A stretch of DNA of 64,000 nucleotides from Bog-532 sp963833835 (GCA_963833835.1 CAWHZI010000015.1:62001-126000), one strand, 5' to 3'; counted from the first letter of the stretch, positions 18,025 through 26,938 are shown. The notes: generated by a model from the letters alone, not told the origin. Program-made: numbers and translations.

Positions 18025-19413
18025 TCAGCAGACCGGCAGGCGCTCGCCCAGGTAGGTGGGGAGCTGGCCGATGGCGATCCGCTCCTGGCGCATCGAGTCG
18101 CGCTCCCGCACGGTCACGGCCTGGTCCTCCAGGGTGTCGAAGTCGACCGTGACGCAGTACGGGGTGCCGATCTCGTCCTGGCGCCGGTACCGGCGGCCGA
18201 TGGCGCTGGCGTCGTCGAAGTCGGTGTTCCAGCGCTTGCGCAGCGTCGCGGCCAAGTCGCGGGCCTTGGGCGACAGGTCGGCGTTGCGGGACAGCGGCAG
18301 CACGGCCACCTTGACCGGGGCGATCCGGGGGTCGAACCGCATCACGGTGCGCTTCTCCAGCTCGCCCTTGGCATTCGGGGCCTCGTCCTCGGTGTAGGCG
18401 TCCAGCATGAACACCAGCGCGGCCCGGTCGATACCGGCCGCGGGCTCGATCACGTACGGCACGAACCGCTCGCCGGACTCCTGGTCCAGGTAGGACAGGT
18501 CGGTGCCGGACGCCTTGCCGTGGGTGCTCAGGTCGTAGTCGGTGCGGTTGGCGATGCCCTCGAGCTCGCCCCACTCGCTGCCGGTGAACCCGAACCGGTA
18601 CTCCACGTCCACGGTGCGCTTGGAGTAGTGGGCCAGCTTCTCCTGCGGGTGCTCGAACAGCCGCAGGTTCTCCTTGCGGATGCCGAGGTCGACGTACCAG
18701 CCGAAGCGGGTGTCGATCCAGGTCTGGTGCCACTCCTCGTCGGTGCCGGGGCGGACGAAGAACTCCATCTCGGCCTGCTCGAACTCGCGGGTGCGGAAGA
18801 TGAAGTTGCCCGGCGTGATCTCGTTGCGGAACGACTTGCCGATCTGGCCGATGCCGAACGGCAGCTTCTTGCGCGAGCTCTGCAGCACGTTCTTGTAGTT
18901 GATGAAGATGCCCTGGGCGGTCTCGGGCCGCAGGTAGGCCAGGCCGGACTCGTCTTCGACCGGACCGAGGTAGGTGCGCAGCAGGCCGCTGAACATCCGG
19001 GGCTCGGTGAACGTGCCCTTGTTGCCGCAGTTGGGGCAGGTCACGTCGGCCAGGCCGTGCTCGGGGGCGTGACTGTGCTTCTCCTCGTAGGCCTCGGTCA
19101 GGTGGTCGGCGCGGAACCGCTTGTGGCAGGACATGCACTCGACCAGCGGGTCCACGAACTCGGTGACGTGGCCACTGGCCTCCCACACCTCGCGGGCCAG
19201 GATGACGCTCGAGTCCAGGCCGACGATGTCGTCGCGCTCCTGCACCATCGACCGCCACCACTGGCGCTTGATGTTGTTCTTCAGCTCGACGCCGAGCGGA
19301 CCGTAGTCCCAGGATGCCCGCAGACCGCCGTAGATCTCACTGGACGGGTAGACGAACCCCCGTCGCTTGGAGAGGCTGACGATTGTATCCATACGGTCAC
19401 TGCGTGCTGCCAT
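18025..19413 (-). CDS. glyS: Glycine--tRNA ligase (single-chain, class II)
   Basis: This 462-residue alpha2-type GlyRS charges tRNA-Gly. It starts MAARSDRMDTIVSLSKRRGFVYPSSEIYGGLRASWDYGPLGVELK. Class II motif 1 follows, then FRNEITPGNFIFRTREFEQAEMEFF (motif 2), and EPAAGIDRAALVFMLDAY (motif 3). The anticodon-binding domain occupies about 365-462. Two CxxC pairs (CMSCHKR...CPNCGNKG) give a zinc-ribbon insertion. ATG at 19413 has GGAGACC just upstream; longer N-termini are not conserved. A 15-bp-stem terminator separates it from the upstream secreted-protein gene. No T-box-like specifier or antiterminator is apparent in the roughly 105-nt leader. Confidence 0.96.
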   Translation of the reverse strand: MAARSDRMDTIVSLSKRRGFVYPSSEIYGGLRASWDYGPLGVELKNNIKRQWWRSMVQERDDIVGLDSSVILAREVWEASGHVTEFVDPLVECMSCHKRFRADHLTEAYEEKHSHAPEHGLADVTCPNCGNKGTFTEPRMFSGLLRTYLGPVEDESGLAYLRPETAQGIFINYKNVLQSSRKKLPFGIGQIGKSFRNEITPGNFIFRTREFEQAEMEFFVRPGTDEEWHQTWIDTRFGWYVDLGIRKENLRLFEHPQEKLAHYSKRTVDVEYRFGFTGSEWGELEGIANRTDYDLSTHGKASGTDLSYLDQESGERFVPYVIEPAAGIDRAALVFMLDAYTEDEAPNAKGELEKRTVMRFDPRIAPVKVAVLPLSRNADLSPKARDLAATLRKRWNTDFDDASAIGRRYRRQDEIGTPYCVTVDFDTLEDQAVTVRERDSMRQERIAIGQLPTYLGERLPVC

Positions 19414-19520
19414 CAAAGGTCTCCATCCGGCTGGCGGTCGGTGTCGTTTGTTCGCACGGGTGCAGCACCCTGACGGGGCGTCCCGGCCACACGCGCAGGC
19501 ACGGCATACACCATGCAAGA

Positions 19521-19556
19521 AGGCGCGGTGGCCCTTAGCTTAGGGCCACCGCGCCT
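19521..19556 (-). terminator. Terminator of the DUF1906 protein gene
   Basis: AGGCGCGGTGGCCCT (19521-19535) and AGGGCCACCGCGCCT (19542-19556) form a perfect 15-bp stem with a 6-nt loop. On the minus strand a TTCTT run follows. It lies 50 nt beyond the stop of the upstream gene. Confidence 0.85.
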
Positions 19557-19606
19557 GCTTAGCGAACCAGAACCAGCCCTTCCCCTGGCCAGTTCAGGCG
19601 GCGGGA

Positions 19607-21259
19607 TCAGGGTCCGGACACGGCCCCGCCGACCCAGTCGGCGTCGATGTTGAGGGTGTACGAGCCGACCTTGACGTTCTGGTTGCCCTGGTACTGCTTC
19701 ACCCGGTCCGCGGCCCACTTGGCCGAGGCCAGATAAGGCGTGCCGGTCAGGTTGTTCTTCTTGTCCCACAGCGCGAACCACAGGGCGTCCGGCTGGTTGA
19801 GCGCGTGCCCGCTGACGGTGGTCGTGGTGGCCAGGTCGGTGATGCCGGTGGAGGCGCTGGAGTACACACCGGAGACGTAGCCCTTGGCATGGATCTCCTT
19901 GGTCCAGGCGTCGAGGAACTGGAGCACCGTGGACTTACAGCTGGCGTTGGCGTTGTTGTAGGACTCCATGTCGAAGTAGATGGGCGACCCCTTGCCCAGG
20001 CCGAAGCTGGCCGCGTCGCCGATGGCGGTGTCGGCGGCCTGCGCGCCCTGGGTGGCCGGGGTCTTGGTGCTGATCTTCTGGAAGGAGTTGCACGGCGCCT
20101 GCAGCCCGACGTAGAGCGGCATCAGGGACCAGCCCAGGGCGTGCACGGACTTGACCCAGGCAGCGGACAGGTTGCCGTAGTCGCAGGCCATGTTCTGGCC
20201 GCCGATGTACACCCCGATGGCCGAGTACTTGGCCTTCCAGGCCTTCATCGCGTTCAGCGACGGCGCGGTGCAGGTGTCGAATCCGGCCAGTGGTTTGGCC
20301 GGAATCGTGGCCTTGACCGTGCCGGTCAGGGTGCTGGCCGGCGTCGTGGTCACGGTGGGCGCCTTGGTCGAAGCTGCGGTGGGCGCCTTGGTGGCGGTCG
20401 CGGTGGGCGCCTTGGTCGTGGTCTTGGTAGTGCTGGAGACGCTCGGACTGCCGGGCGGGCTGGTGGTGCTCGTGGAACCGGTCGAGCCCCCGAAGTCGAA
20501 GACGTTCGTGGGGCTGGTGGTGCTGACCGGGCTGCTGGTGCCCGGCGCAGCGGTGGTGGCCGACCGAGTGGTCGTGGTGGTCCGGGACGAGCTGGCCCAC
20601 GGGCCGGACTGGGCCCGGTGAATGTCGCGCACGTACCCGGTCACCGCGCTGGCGTCCGAGCCGTAGGTCGCGGTCACCGACAGGTTGGCCCCCGGGACCG
20701 TGCCCCGCAGCTCAGAGGCCTGGCTGTACTGGTTGAGCTGGTTGAGCGCCTGGGCCCGGGCCGCGATCCGGCGGCCGGCCACGCTCGGCGGCGGCGACTG
20801 GACCAGACCGCCCTGGGCCGCCGCGCTCTGCGTGCCCGCGCTGCCCGAACCGGATTTCGACACGCCGGCCGGAGTGATGGTGATCGTCTGCGCTCGGCCC
20901 ATAAGATTCGAAGGACAGTTCTGGTTGGCGCCGGGACTGCCGAGGTAGACGGCATTGATGTCGTACCTGACACACTGACCTGGATCGGTATCGAGATGGA
21001 AGGTTCGCCAGCTCGACGGGACGGTGACCGAGTACCCGTCGTACTCCACCGTCTGCATCGCCTGCGTGCCAGCGGTCGATGCCGAGCTGGAGCTGGCTTG
21101 TTTGCTCTTCGTCTTGGTGGCCGACGAGCCTGCCTTGGATACGTGATTGCTGACCAGGCCGCGGCTGGCCGCACTCGCGCTGGCCGGGCTCAGGCCCCCG
21201 GCGGCAAACGCACCCATCGCGCACCCGATGCTTATGACGGCCACTGCTGTGCGACGCAT
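19607..21259 (-). CDS. Secreted DUF1906 (Rv2525c-like, glycoside-hydrolase-like) protein
   Basis: The 550-residue protein has a signal peptide (MRRTAVAVISIGCAMGAFAAGGLSPASASA). A region follows (about 60-215) containing YDGYSVTVPSSWRTFHLD. A long Ser/Thr/Pro linker with KAPTATATKAPTAASTKAPT repeats spans about 220-310. The C-terminal DUF1906 TIM-barrel (about 325-550) has KPLAGFDTCTAPSLNAMKAWKAKYSAIGVYIGG, PIYFDMESY and LNIDADWVGG. DUF1906 proteins such as mycobacterial Rv2525c resemble GH25-like hydrolases and are exported. Asp and Glu in GFDTC and DMESY are candidate catalytic residues. ATG at 21259 follows GGGGGGTG. The gene has its own long leader and a strong terminator. Confidence 0.85.
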   Translation of the reverse strand: MRRTAVAVISIGCAMGAFAAGGLSPASASAASRGLVSNHVSKAGSSATKTKSKQASSSSASTAGTQAMQTVEYDGYSVTVPSSWRTFHLDTDPGQCVRYDINAVYLGSPGANQNCPSNLMGRAQTITITPAGVSKSGSGSAGTQSAAAQGGLVQSPPPSVAGRRIAARAQALNQLNQYSQASELRGTVPGANLSVTATYGSDASAVTGYVRDIHRAQSGPWASSSRTTTTTRSATTAAPGTSSPVSTTSPTNVFDFGGSTGSTSTTSPPGSPSVSSTTKTTTKAPTATATKAPTAASTKAPTVTTTPASTLTGTVKATIPAKPLAGFDTCTAPSLNAMKAWKAKYSAIGVYIGGQNMACDYGNLSAAWVKSVHALGWSLMPLYVGLQAPCNSFQKISTKTPATQGAQAADTAIGDAASFGLGKGSPIYFDMESYNNANASCKSTVLQFLDAWTKEIHAKGYVSGVYSSASTGITDLATTTTVSGHALNQPDALWFALWDKKNNLTGTPYLASAKWAADRVKQYQGNQNVKVGSYTLNIDADWVGGAVSGP

Positions 21260-21679
21260 CAACACCCCCCACTGCTGAAGAAATAACTGGCCGCTGGCGT
21301 CCGGCTGACCAGTACCCCCGTCGTGTAATTACGGCGACGCCACTTGCCGTTGTTCCCCCGCCACTCTCCGATTACCCCCGGTGATTTCCGTCCCCGGCGG
21401 CGCCTGATATGTATAAACCAGGACATTGCCTGGCGCAGCCGCCGATCCTTGGCGTGGCTACCCCGAGATGTCACAAGGCAGAAATAATGTAACCACCCAA
21501 ATCCGGGCAACACATTATTAATAAAATGCTTTTAGGGGTGCTGAAAATGCTTCAAACAACACGTTTGTAATTCACCGGCCCAGGACATCGGACCAGGTAG
21601 AGTGTCTGATTTTGCCGACGCTGGGCGGTTGCCTTCAGCTCGTACCAAGGGTCAGACGGCACGCTTCGGCGGGCCTGGT
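21260..21679. other. Long leader/promoter region between uppS and the DUF1906 protein gene
   Basis: No gene is supported over 420 nt. The region 21480-21600 is AT-rich and promoter-like on the minus strand. The following 220 nt can fold: GGCGGC/GCGCC near 21440 can pair with GGCGCCGCC near 21400, enclosing a CCAGG/CCTGG hairpin. Three CGGGGGTA/CGGGGGAA elements then lead to the start codon. It looks like a structured 5' leader. It does not match the conserved blocks of the c-di-AMP (ydaO) riboswitch that precedes many actinobacterial wall-hydrolase genes. Confidence 0.4.
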
Positions 21680-22480
21680 TCAGCTAGCGCTGACCGGGGT
21701 CCCGCCGGCTGCCTGATTTGGAATTGCGCCGCCATACCGTCGGTCACGGCTGGCGTAGATTTCGCATGCTTCCCACAGATTGCGGCGGTCGAAATCGGGC
21801 CAGAGCGTGTCGAGAAAGACAAGCTCGGCATAATGCGCCTGCCAGATAAGGAAATTCGAGGTGCGATGCTCGCCCGATGAACGCACAAAAAGGTCAACAT
21901 CGGGAATGTCTGGCTCATAAAGATAGCGGGCGAGCACTTTTTCGTTCACCTTGTCCGGGCGGAGCTTGCCCGCGGCCACATCGGCAGCGATCGCGGCGGC
22001 CGCGTCGGCGATCTCGGCCCGGCCGCCGTAGTTCACGCAGAACTGCAGCGTGAGCACGGAGTTGCCGGCGGACATCCGCTCCGCTTCCTCCAGCTCGGAG
22101 ATCACGCTGCGCCACAGCCGCCGCCGGCGGCCCGCCCAGCGGATCCGGACGCCCATCTCGTTGAGCAGGTCACGGCGCCGGTGGATGACGTCCCGGTTGA
22201 ACCCCATCAGGAAGCGCACCTCGTCCGGCGAGCGGCGCCAGTTCTCGGTCGAGAACGCGTACGCAGACAGGTACGGGATGCCCAGCTCGATCGCGCCCAT
22301 GATCACGTCGAGCAGCGACGACTCGCCCACCTTGTGGCCCTCGGTGCGGGGCAGGCCGCGCTGCTTGGCCCAGCGGCCGTCGCCGTCCATGACGATGGCC
22401 ACGTGCCGCGGGATCAGGTCTCGCGGGATAGCCGGCGGGCGGACACCACTCGGATGGGGATCGGGCGGCCGGACGGTCAC
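21680..22480 (-). CDS. uppS: Isoprenyl (undecaprenyl/decaprenyl) diphosphate synthase, cis type
   Basis: This 266-residue cis-prenyltransferase makes the polyprenyl carrier lipid for cell-wall synthesis. Visible motifs are HVAIVMDGDGRWAKQRGLPRTEGHKVG (catalytic Asp32), YAFSTENWRRSPDEVRFLM, VNYGGRAEI, PDIPDVDLFVRSSGEHRTSNFLIWQ and YAELVFLDTLWPDFD. Residue 34 is Asp where the family almost always has Asn (MDGNGRWA). The GTG start at 22480 overlaps the recO stop in a GTGA, so the two genes are coupled. Similarity to the mycobacterial Rv2361c/streptomycete SCO2509 type, including HPSG near the N-terminus, supports the assignment. Confidence 0.95.
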   Translation of the reverse strand: MTVRPPDPHPSGVRPPAIPRDLIPRHVAIVMDGDGRWAKQRGLPRTEGHKVGESSLLDVIMGAIELGIPYLSAYAFSTENWRRSPDEVRFLMGFNRDVIHRRRDLLNEMGVRIRWAGRRRRLWRSVISELEEAERMSAGNSVLTLQFCVNYGGRAEIADAAAAIAADVAAGKLRPDKVNEKVLARYLYEPDIPDVDLFVRSSGEHRTSNFLIWQAHYAELVFLDTLWPDFDRRNLWEACEIYASRDRRYGGAIPNQAAGGTPVSAS

Positions 22481-23208
22481 ACACGCTCCACGTGACGCAG
22501 CGAACGGATGGAGTGCTCCAGGTGCCACTGCAGGTAGGCGGCCACCAAGCCACTGCACTCTACCTGTTGCCGTCGTTCACTTCGATCCGCTGTGTCCCAT
22601 TCGCCCCGGAGCAGGGCCGCCATCAGCCGGACCGTGGACGGGCCGGGCGCGGCCGCCCCGGGCGGGCGGCAGTTGGAGCACACCATGCCTCCGACGGCGA
22701 TGGCGAACGCGGCCAGCCGGTCCTTGCGGGCACAGCGGGCACACTCGTCCAGGACGGGCGCGTAGCCCGCCACGGCCAGCGAGCGCAGCAGGTAGGCGTC
22801 GAGCACCAGCCGGGCCTCGTGGTCGCCCTCCCCCAGCGCCCGCAGGCCGCCGATGAGCAGCAGGAACTGCCGGAGGGTGGGCTCCTTCTCCTCCGGGGTG
22901 AACCGCTCGGCGGTCTCCAGCATGGCCACCCCGGCGGTGTACTTCGGGTAGTCCGAGGTCAGCGGGGCACCGTAGGAACGGATCACCTCGGCCTGGGTGA
23001 TCACGTCCAGCGAACGGCCCTGGTACAGCAGCAGGTCGACGTGGGTGAACGGCTCCAGCCGGCCCCCGAACCGGGACTTGGTCCGCCGCACGCCCTTGGC
23101 CACGGCGCGCACCTTGCCCGTCTTGCGGGCCAGCACGGTGACGATGTGATCCGCCTCGCCGAGCTTCTGCGTGCGCAGCACGACCCCATCGTCCCGGTAC
23201 AGCTGCAT
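22477..23208 (-). CDS. recO: DNA repair protein RecO
   Basis: This 243-residue recombination mediator loads RecA with RecR. The N-terminal OB fold begins MQLYRDDGVVLRTQKLGEADHIVTVLARKTGKVRAVAKGVRRTKSRFGGRLEPF, diagnostic of actinobacterial RecO. A zinc-binding site Cys156-x2-Cys159 and Cys177-x2-Cys180 (CARC...CSNC) is intact. I chose ATG at 23208, which matches the family start and has AGGAC 9 nt upstream. In-frame ATGs further upstream are not conserved. Its stop overlaps the uppS start, and it is divergent from the oxidoreductase at 23294. Confidence 0.94.
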   Translation of the reverse strand: MQLYRDDGVVLRTQKLGEADHIVTVLARKTGKVRAVAKGVRRTKSRFGGRLEPFTHVDLLLYQGRSLDVITQAEVIRSYGAPLTSDYPKYTAGVAMLETAERFTPEEKEPTLRQFLLLIGGLRALGEGDHEARLVLDAYLLRSLAVAGYAPVLDECARCARKDRLAAFAIAVGGMVCSNCRPPGAAAPGPSTVRLMAALLRGEWDTADRSERRQQVECSGLVAAYLQWHLEHSIRSLRHVERV

Positions 23209-23293
23209 AAATGTATTGTCCTGCATCGCACCGACAGCGCGGGACATGCGCGCCGTAGGGTGGGCGGAAAAGGCGGCCAATGGGCGGACACGG

Positions 23294-24343
23294 ATGACCG
23301 AGTACGGGTTCGGGGTCGTGGGGGCCGGGGTGATCGGGGCGTTTCACGCCGCGGCGGTCGCGCTGGTGCCGGACGCGCGGCTGGTGGCGGTGACCGACGT
23401 GGACCCGGGGCGGGCCGGAGCCTTCGCTGGCCGCCATGGGTGTGTGGCCGTGCCGGACCTGGATGGCCTGGTGGGCCGGGACGACGTCGACGTGGTGGCG
23501 GTGTGCGTGCCCAGCGGATTGCACGCCGAGGTGGGGGTACGGGCGGCGCGGGCCGGCAAGCACCTGGTGGTGGAGAAGCCGATTGACGTCAGCCTGGACG
23601 CGGCCGACCGGCTGATCGCGGCGGCCGCGGCGGCGGGGGTCACGGCCACGGTGATCTCTCAGCACCGGTTCGACCCGGGGCTGATCGAGCTGCGGCGGCT
23701 GATCGATGACGGCGCGCTCGGGCGGCTGCTGCTCGGCCAGGCCAGCACCAAGTGGTGGCGGGGCCAGGAGTACTACGACAGCGCGGGCTGGCGCGGCACC
23801 TGGGCCATGGACGGCGGGGCCCTGATGAACCAGGGCATCCACTACGCCGACCTGCTGCGCTGGTGCCTGGGCCCGGTGGCCGAGGTGAGCGCGGTGACCG
23901 TGACCCAGGCCCACGACATGGAGGCCGAGGACTGCGCGCTGGCCACGGTGCGGTTCACCTCGGGCGCGGTCGGCACGATCACGGCCACCACGTCGGTGGT
24001 CCCCGGCTTCCCGCAGCGCCTGGAGATCAGCGGGACGCAGGGGTCGGCGGTGGTGGAGGACGGGGTGCTGGTCTACCGGGAGGTCCGCGGTGGGGCCGGT
24101 GGGAAGGACGGGGCCAGTGGGACGGCGGAGGCTGGAGGGGTCGGAGAACCGGGCGGCTCGGCGGCGGCAAACGCGGCTGATCTGGCGGTGGCGTCGCATG
24201 CGGCGCAGGTGGCTGACCTGGTGGCGGCTATCAAGGAGAGGCGGGAGCCCGCAGTGAGCTTGGCCGATGCGCGGGCCACGCTGGAGCTGGTGTGTGCCGT
24301 GTACCAGTCGGGGCGCGAGGGGCGGCCGGTGAGGCTCCGGTGA
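23294..24343 (+). CDS. Gfo/Idh/MocA family oxidoreductase
   Basis: The 349-residue protein has an N-terminal NAD(P)-binding Rossmann domain (FGVVGAGVIGAFHAAAVALVPDARLVAVTDVD) with the EKP motif in GKHLVVEKPIDVS, where the Lys is catalytic. The C-terminal alpha/beta substrate domain contains WAMDGGALMNQGIHYADLLRWCLGPV, the typical GGxxxxxGxHxxD element. Such enzymes oxidise or reduce sugars and inositols. A Gly/Ala-rich insertion near residues 265-300 looks expanded. The stop overlaps the GTG of the next gene (GTGA), a TIM-barrel epimerase-like protein, so a sugar or inositol catabolic pair is inferred. An ATG upstream at 23171 would overlap recO and is not supported. Confidence 0.9.
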   Translation: MTEYGFGVVGAGVIGAFHAAAVALVPDARLVAVTDVDPGRAGAFAGRHGCVAVPDLDGLVGRDDVDVVAVCVPSGLHAEVGVRAARAGKHLVVEKPIDVSLDAADRLIAAAAAAGVTATVISQHRFDPGLIELRRLIDDGALGRLLLGQASTKWWRGQEYYDSAGWRGTWAMDGGALMNQGIHYADLLRWCLGPVAEVSAVTVTQAHDMEAEDCALATVRFTSGAVGTITATTSVVPGFPQRLEISGTQGSAVVEDGVLVYREVRGGAGGKDGASGTAEAGGVGEPGGSAAANAADLAVASHAAQVADLVAAIKERREPAVSLADARATLELVCAVYQSGREGRPVRLR

Positions 24344-25170
24344 CGGTGATCCTGAGCGGGTTCGCGGACGAGATCTCGCCCGACCTGGACACCCAGCTGG
24401 CGGTGCTGGCCGAGCAGTCCATCCGTCACCTGGAACTGCGCAGCGCCTGGTCGGTCACCGTCACCGACCTCGACGATCAGCAGGTGGCCAGGATCCGGCG
24501 GGCCCTGGCCGGGGCCGGGGTGGCGGTCTCAGCCATCGGCTCCCCCATCGGGAAGATCGCGGTGGACGCGCCGCTGGCGCCGGAGCTGGACCGGCTGCGC
24601 CGGGTCGCCGACATCGCGGGCGAGCTGGGCACCTCGCTGGTGCGGGTGTTCTCGTTCTTCCTGCCGCCGGGCCAGCCGCCGGCGGAGTTCCGCGGGCCGG
24701 TGCTGGACCGGATGGCCGCGCTCGCCGGGATCGCCGAGGAGCGCGGCCTGGTCCTGGCCCACGAGAACGAGAAGGAGATCTACGGGGACACCCCGGCCCG
24801 GTGCGCGGAGATCATCAGCGCGGTCGGGTCGCCGGCCCTGCGGGCCACGTTCGACGCGGCCAACTTCGTCCAGTGCGGGGTGGCGCCGCACACCGAGGCC
24901 TATCCCCTGCTCGCGCCCTACCTGGTGTATCTGCAGGTCAAGGACGCCCTGGCCGCCACCGGCGCGGTGGTACCCGCGGGGATGGGTGACGGCCAGGTGC
25001 GTCTGACTCTGGCCGCGCTGGCCGAAGCCGGGTTCGCCGGCTTCGTCTCGCTGGAACCGCACCTGGGGGTGGCCGGGCGGTTCGGTGGCTTCAGCGGGCC
25101 AGAGGACTTCACCCGGGCCGCGAGCGCCCTCAAGGCGCTGCTGGCCCAGGTAGGCCTGTCCTGGCGTTAG
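24340..25170 (+). CDS. Sugar phosphate isomerase/epimerase family protein (xylose isomerase-like TIM barrel)
   Basis: This 276-residue AP_endonuc_2/xylose-isomerase-like barrel opens VILSGFADEISPDLDTQLAVLAEQSIRHLELRS. Metal-ligand candidates are Glu in LAHENEKEIYGDTP, Asp in LRATFDAANFVQCG, His/Asp in LQVKDAL and Glu in GFVSLEPHLG. The GTG start overlaps the preceding oxidoreductase stop. Such pairs catalyse oxidation plus isomerisation of sugars or inositols; the substrate is undefined. The stop codon (25168-25170) directly abuts the stop of leuA on the other strand, with no intergenic base, so the transcripts overlap at their ends. Confidence 0.9.
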   Translation: MTVILSGFADEISPDLDTQLAVLAEQSIRHLELRSAWSVTVTDLDDQQVARIRRALAGAGVAVSAIGSPIGKIAVDAPLAPELDRLRRVADIAGELGTSLVRVFSFFLPPGQPPAEFRGPVLDRMAALAGIAEERGLVLAHENEKEIYGDTPARCAEIISAVGSPALRATFDAANFVQCGVAPHTEAYPLLAPYLVYLQVKDALAATGAVVPAGMGDGQVRLTLAALAEAGFAGFVSLEPHLGVAGRFGGFSGPEDFTRAASALKALLAQVGLSWR

Positions 25171-26931
25171 TCAGCGGGTGCGGTTGACCGCGGACAGGAC
25201 CGCGCGCATCGAGGCGCCGGTGGTGTCGGCGTCCACGCCCACGCCCCAGAGGGTGCGGCCGTCGATGTCGCACTCGACGTAGGCGGCGGCTTGGGCGTCC
25301 GACCCGGCCGACAGGGCGTGCTCGGTGTAGTCGAGGACACGTACCTTGACCCCGACCCCGCCGAGCGCGTCGCAGAAGGCCGAGATCGGCCCGTTGCCGG
25401 AGCCCTCGACCTGGCGGGCCTCGCCGTCCACCCGCACCTCGGCCGTGAGCACATGCTTGGAATCGACTACCGACGAGGCGCGGTGCCCGAGCAGCGCCAC
25501 CGGGCCGTCAGCCAGGTATTCGGCCGAGAACTTGGCCCACATCTCGGCCGCGGTGACCTCGCCGCCTTCGTCATCGGTGGCGACCTGGACGACCCGGGAG
25601 AACTCGATCTGCAGCCGCCGGGGCAGGTCGAGCTGGTGCTCGGCCTTCATGATGTAGGCGACGCCGCCCTTGCCGGACTGGGAGTTGACCCGGATCACGG
25701 CCTCGTAGGAGCGGCCCACGTCGTGCGGGTCGATCGGCAGGTAGGGCACGGCCCAGGCGTGATCCGCGAACGGGACGCCGGCGTCCTTCGCTTCCCGCTC
25801 GAGGGCCTCGAAGCCCTTCTTGATCGCGTCCTGGTGCGAGCCGGAGAACGCGGTGTAGACCAGGTCACCGGCGTACGGGTGGCGCGGGTGGACCGGCAGC
25901 TGGTTGCAGTACTCGACGGTGCGCCGGACCTCGTCGATGTCGGAGAAGTCGATCATCGGGTCGATGCCCTGGCTGAACAGGTTCAGGCCCAGGGTGACCA
26001 GGCAGACGTTGCCGGTCCGCTCGCCGTTGCCGAACAGGCAGCCCTCGACCCGGTCGGCGCCGGCCATCACGGCCAGCTCGGCGTCGGCCACCGCGGTGCC
26101 GCGGTCGTTGTGCGTGTGCACCGAGAGGCAGACGTGCTCGCGCCGGGTGAACTGGCGGCTCATCCACTCGATCTGGTCGGCGTACACGTTGGGGGTGGAC
26201 CGCTCGACCGTGCACGGCAGGTTGAAGATGATCTCCCGGCCGGCCTCGGGCTGCCAGAGGTCGGACACGGCCTCGCAGACCTCGATGGAGAAGTCGAGCT
26301 CGGTGTCCATGAAGATCTCGGGCGAGTACTCGTAGCCGAAGGCGGTGCCGGGCAGCAGCCGCTCGGCGTGCCGGAGCACGGAGGCCGTGCCGTTGGTGGC
26401 CAGCGCCTTGGTCTGGTCGCGGTCCATGCCGAAGACCACCCGGCGGAACAGCGGGGCGCAGGCGTTGTACAGGTGCACGGTGGCGCGCGGCGCGCCGACC
26501 AGGGACTCGATGGTCCGCTCGATGAGGTCGTCGCGGGCCTGGACCAGGACGGAGATCTGCACGTCCTCGGGGATCCGGCCGCCCTCGATGAGGTCACGGA
26601 CGAAGTCGAAGTCGGTCTGGCTGGCCGAGGGGAACCCGACCTCGATCTCCTTGTAGCCCATCTGCACCAGGAGGTCGAACATCATCCGCTTGCGGGCCGG
26701 GCTCATCGGGTCGATCAGGGCCTGGTTGCCGTCGCGCAGGTCGGTGGACAGCCAGCGCGGGGCCCGGGTGATGGAGTTGACCGGCCAGGTGCGGTCGGTC
26801 AGGTCGACCGGCTGGAACGGGCGGTAGCGGTGGATCGGCATGCCGCTGGGCTGCTGCCGGATATCTCCGGTACCCACAGACTGGGCGCGGGGATTCGGTA
26901 CGTCAGACGCGTGCGTCTGCTGGGAAGTCAT
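25171..26931 (-). CDS. leuA: 2-isopropylmalate synthase
   Basis: This 586-residue enzyme condenses 2-oxoisovalerate and acetyl-CoA, the first committed step of leucine synthesis. The HMGL-like barrel holds LSTDLRDGNQALIDPMSP (metal Asp), KEIEVGFPSASQTDF and LSVHTHNDRGTAVADAELAVMAGADRVEGCLFGNGERTGNV (HxH metal ligands). The C-terminal LeuA regulatory dimer domain (about 460-580) ends GVGVDADTTGASMRAVLSAVNR. The length matches the long actinobacterial type. ATG at 26931 has GAGGAG 10 nt upstream. A leader peptide with four Leu codons and an anti-Shine-Dalgarno sequence lie upstream, so leucine-responsive attenuation is expected. Confidence 0.97.
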   Translation of the reverse strand: MTSQQTHASDVPNPRAQSVGTGDIRQQPSGMPIHRYRPFQPVDLTDRTWPVNSITRAPRWLSTDLRDGNQALIDPMSPARKRMMFDLLVQMGYKEIEVGFPSASQTDFDFVRDLIEGGRIPEDVQISVLVQARDDLIERTIESLVGAPRATVHLYNACAPLFRRVVFGMDRDQTKALATNGTASVLRHAERLLPGTAFGYEYSPEIFMDTELDFSIEVCEAVSDLWQPEAGREIIFNLPCTVERSTPNVYADQIEWMSRQFTRREHVCLSVHTHNDRGTAVADAELAVMAGADRVEGCLFGNGERTGNVCLVTLGLNLFSQGIDPMIDFSDIDEVRRTVEYCNQLPVHPRHPYAGDLVYTAFSGSHQDAIKKGFEALEREAKDAGVPFADHAWAVPYLPIDPHDVGRSYEAVIRVNSQSGKGGVAYIMKAEHQLDLPRRLQIEFSRVVQVATDDEGGEVTAAEMWAKFSAEYLADGPVALLGHRASSVVDSKHVLTAEVRVDGEARQVEGSGNGPISAFCDALGGVGVKVRVLDYTEHALSAGSDAQAAAYVECDIDGRTLWGVGVDADTTGASMRAVLSAVNRTR

Positions 26932-26938
26932 GGGGGAA

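Noticed and set aside
19414..19520. T-box riboswitch before glyS
   Set aside because: The leader is only about 105 nt, and no antiterminator T-box consensus or specifier loop could be seen.
21260..21480. c-di-AMP (ydaO/yuaA) riboswitch before the DUF1906 gene
   Set aside because: The gene context suggested it, but the conserved blocks (GGGGAACC..GGGGUGAAUC..CGACAGCU-ACC) are not found in order; only isolated CGGGGGTAATC/CGGGGGAAC-like pieces occur.
21602..21880. 92-codon plus-strand frame overlapping the uppS end
   Set aside because: It is antisense to uppS codons, with no ribosome binding site and no recognisable domain.
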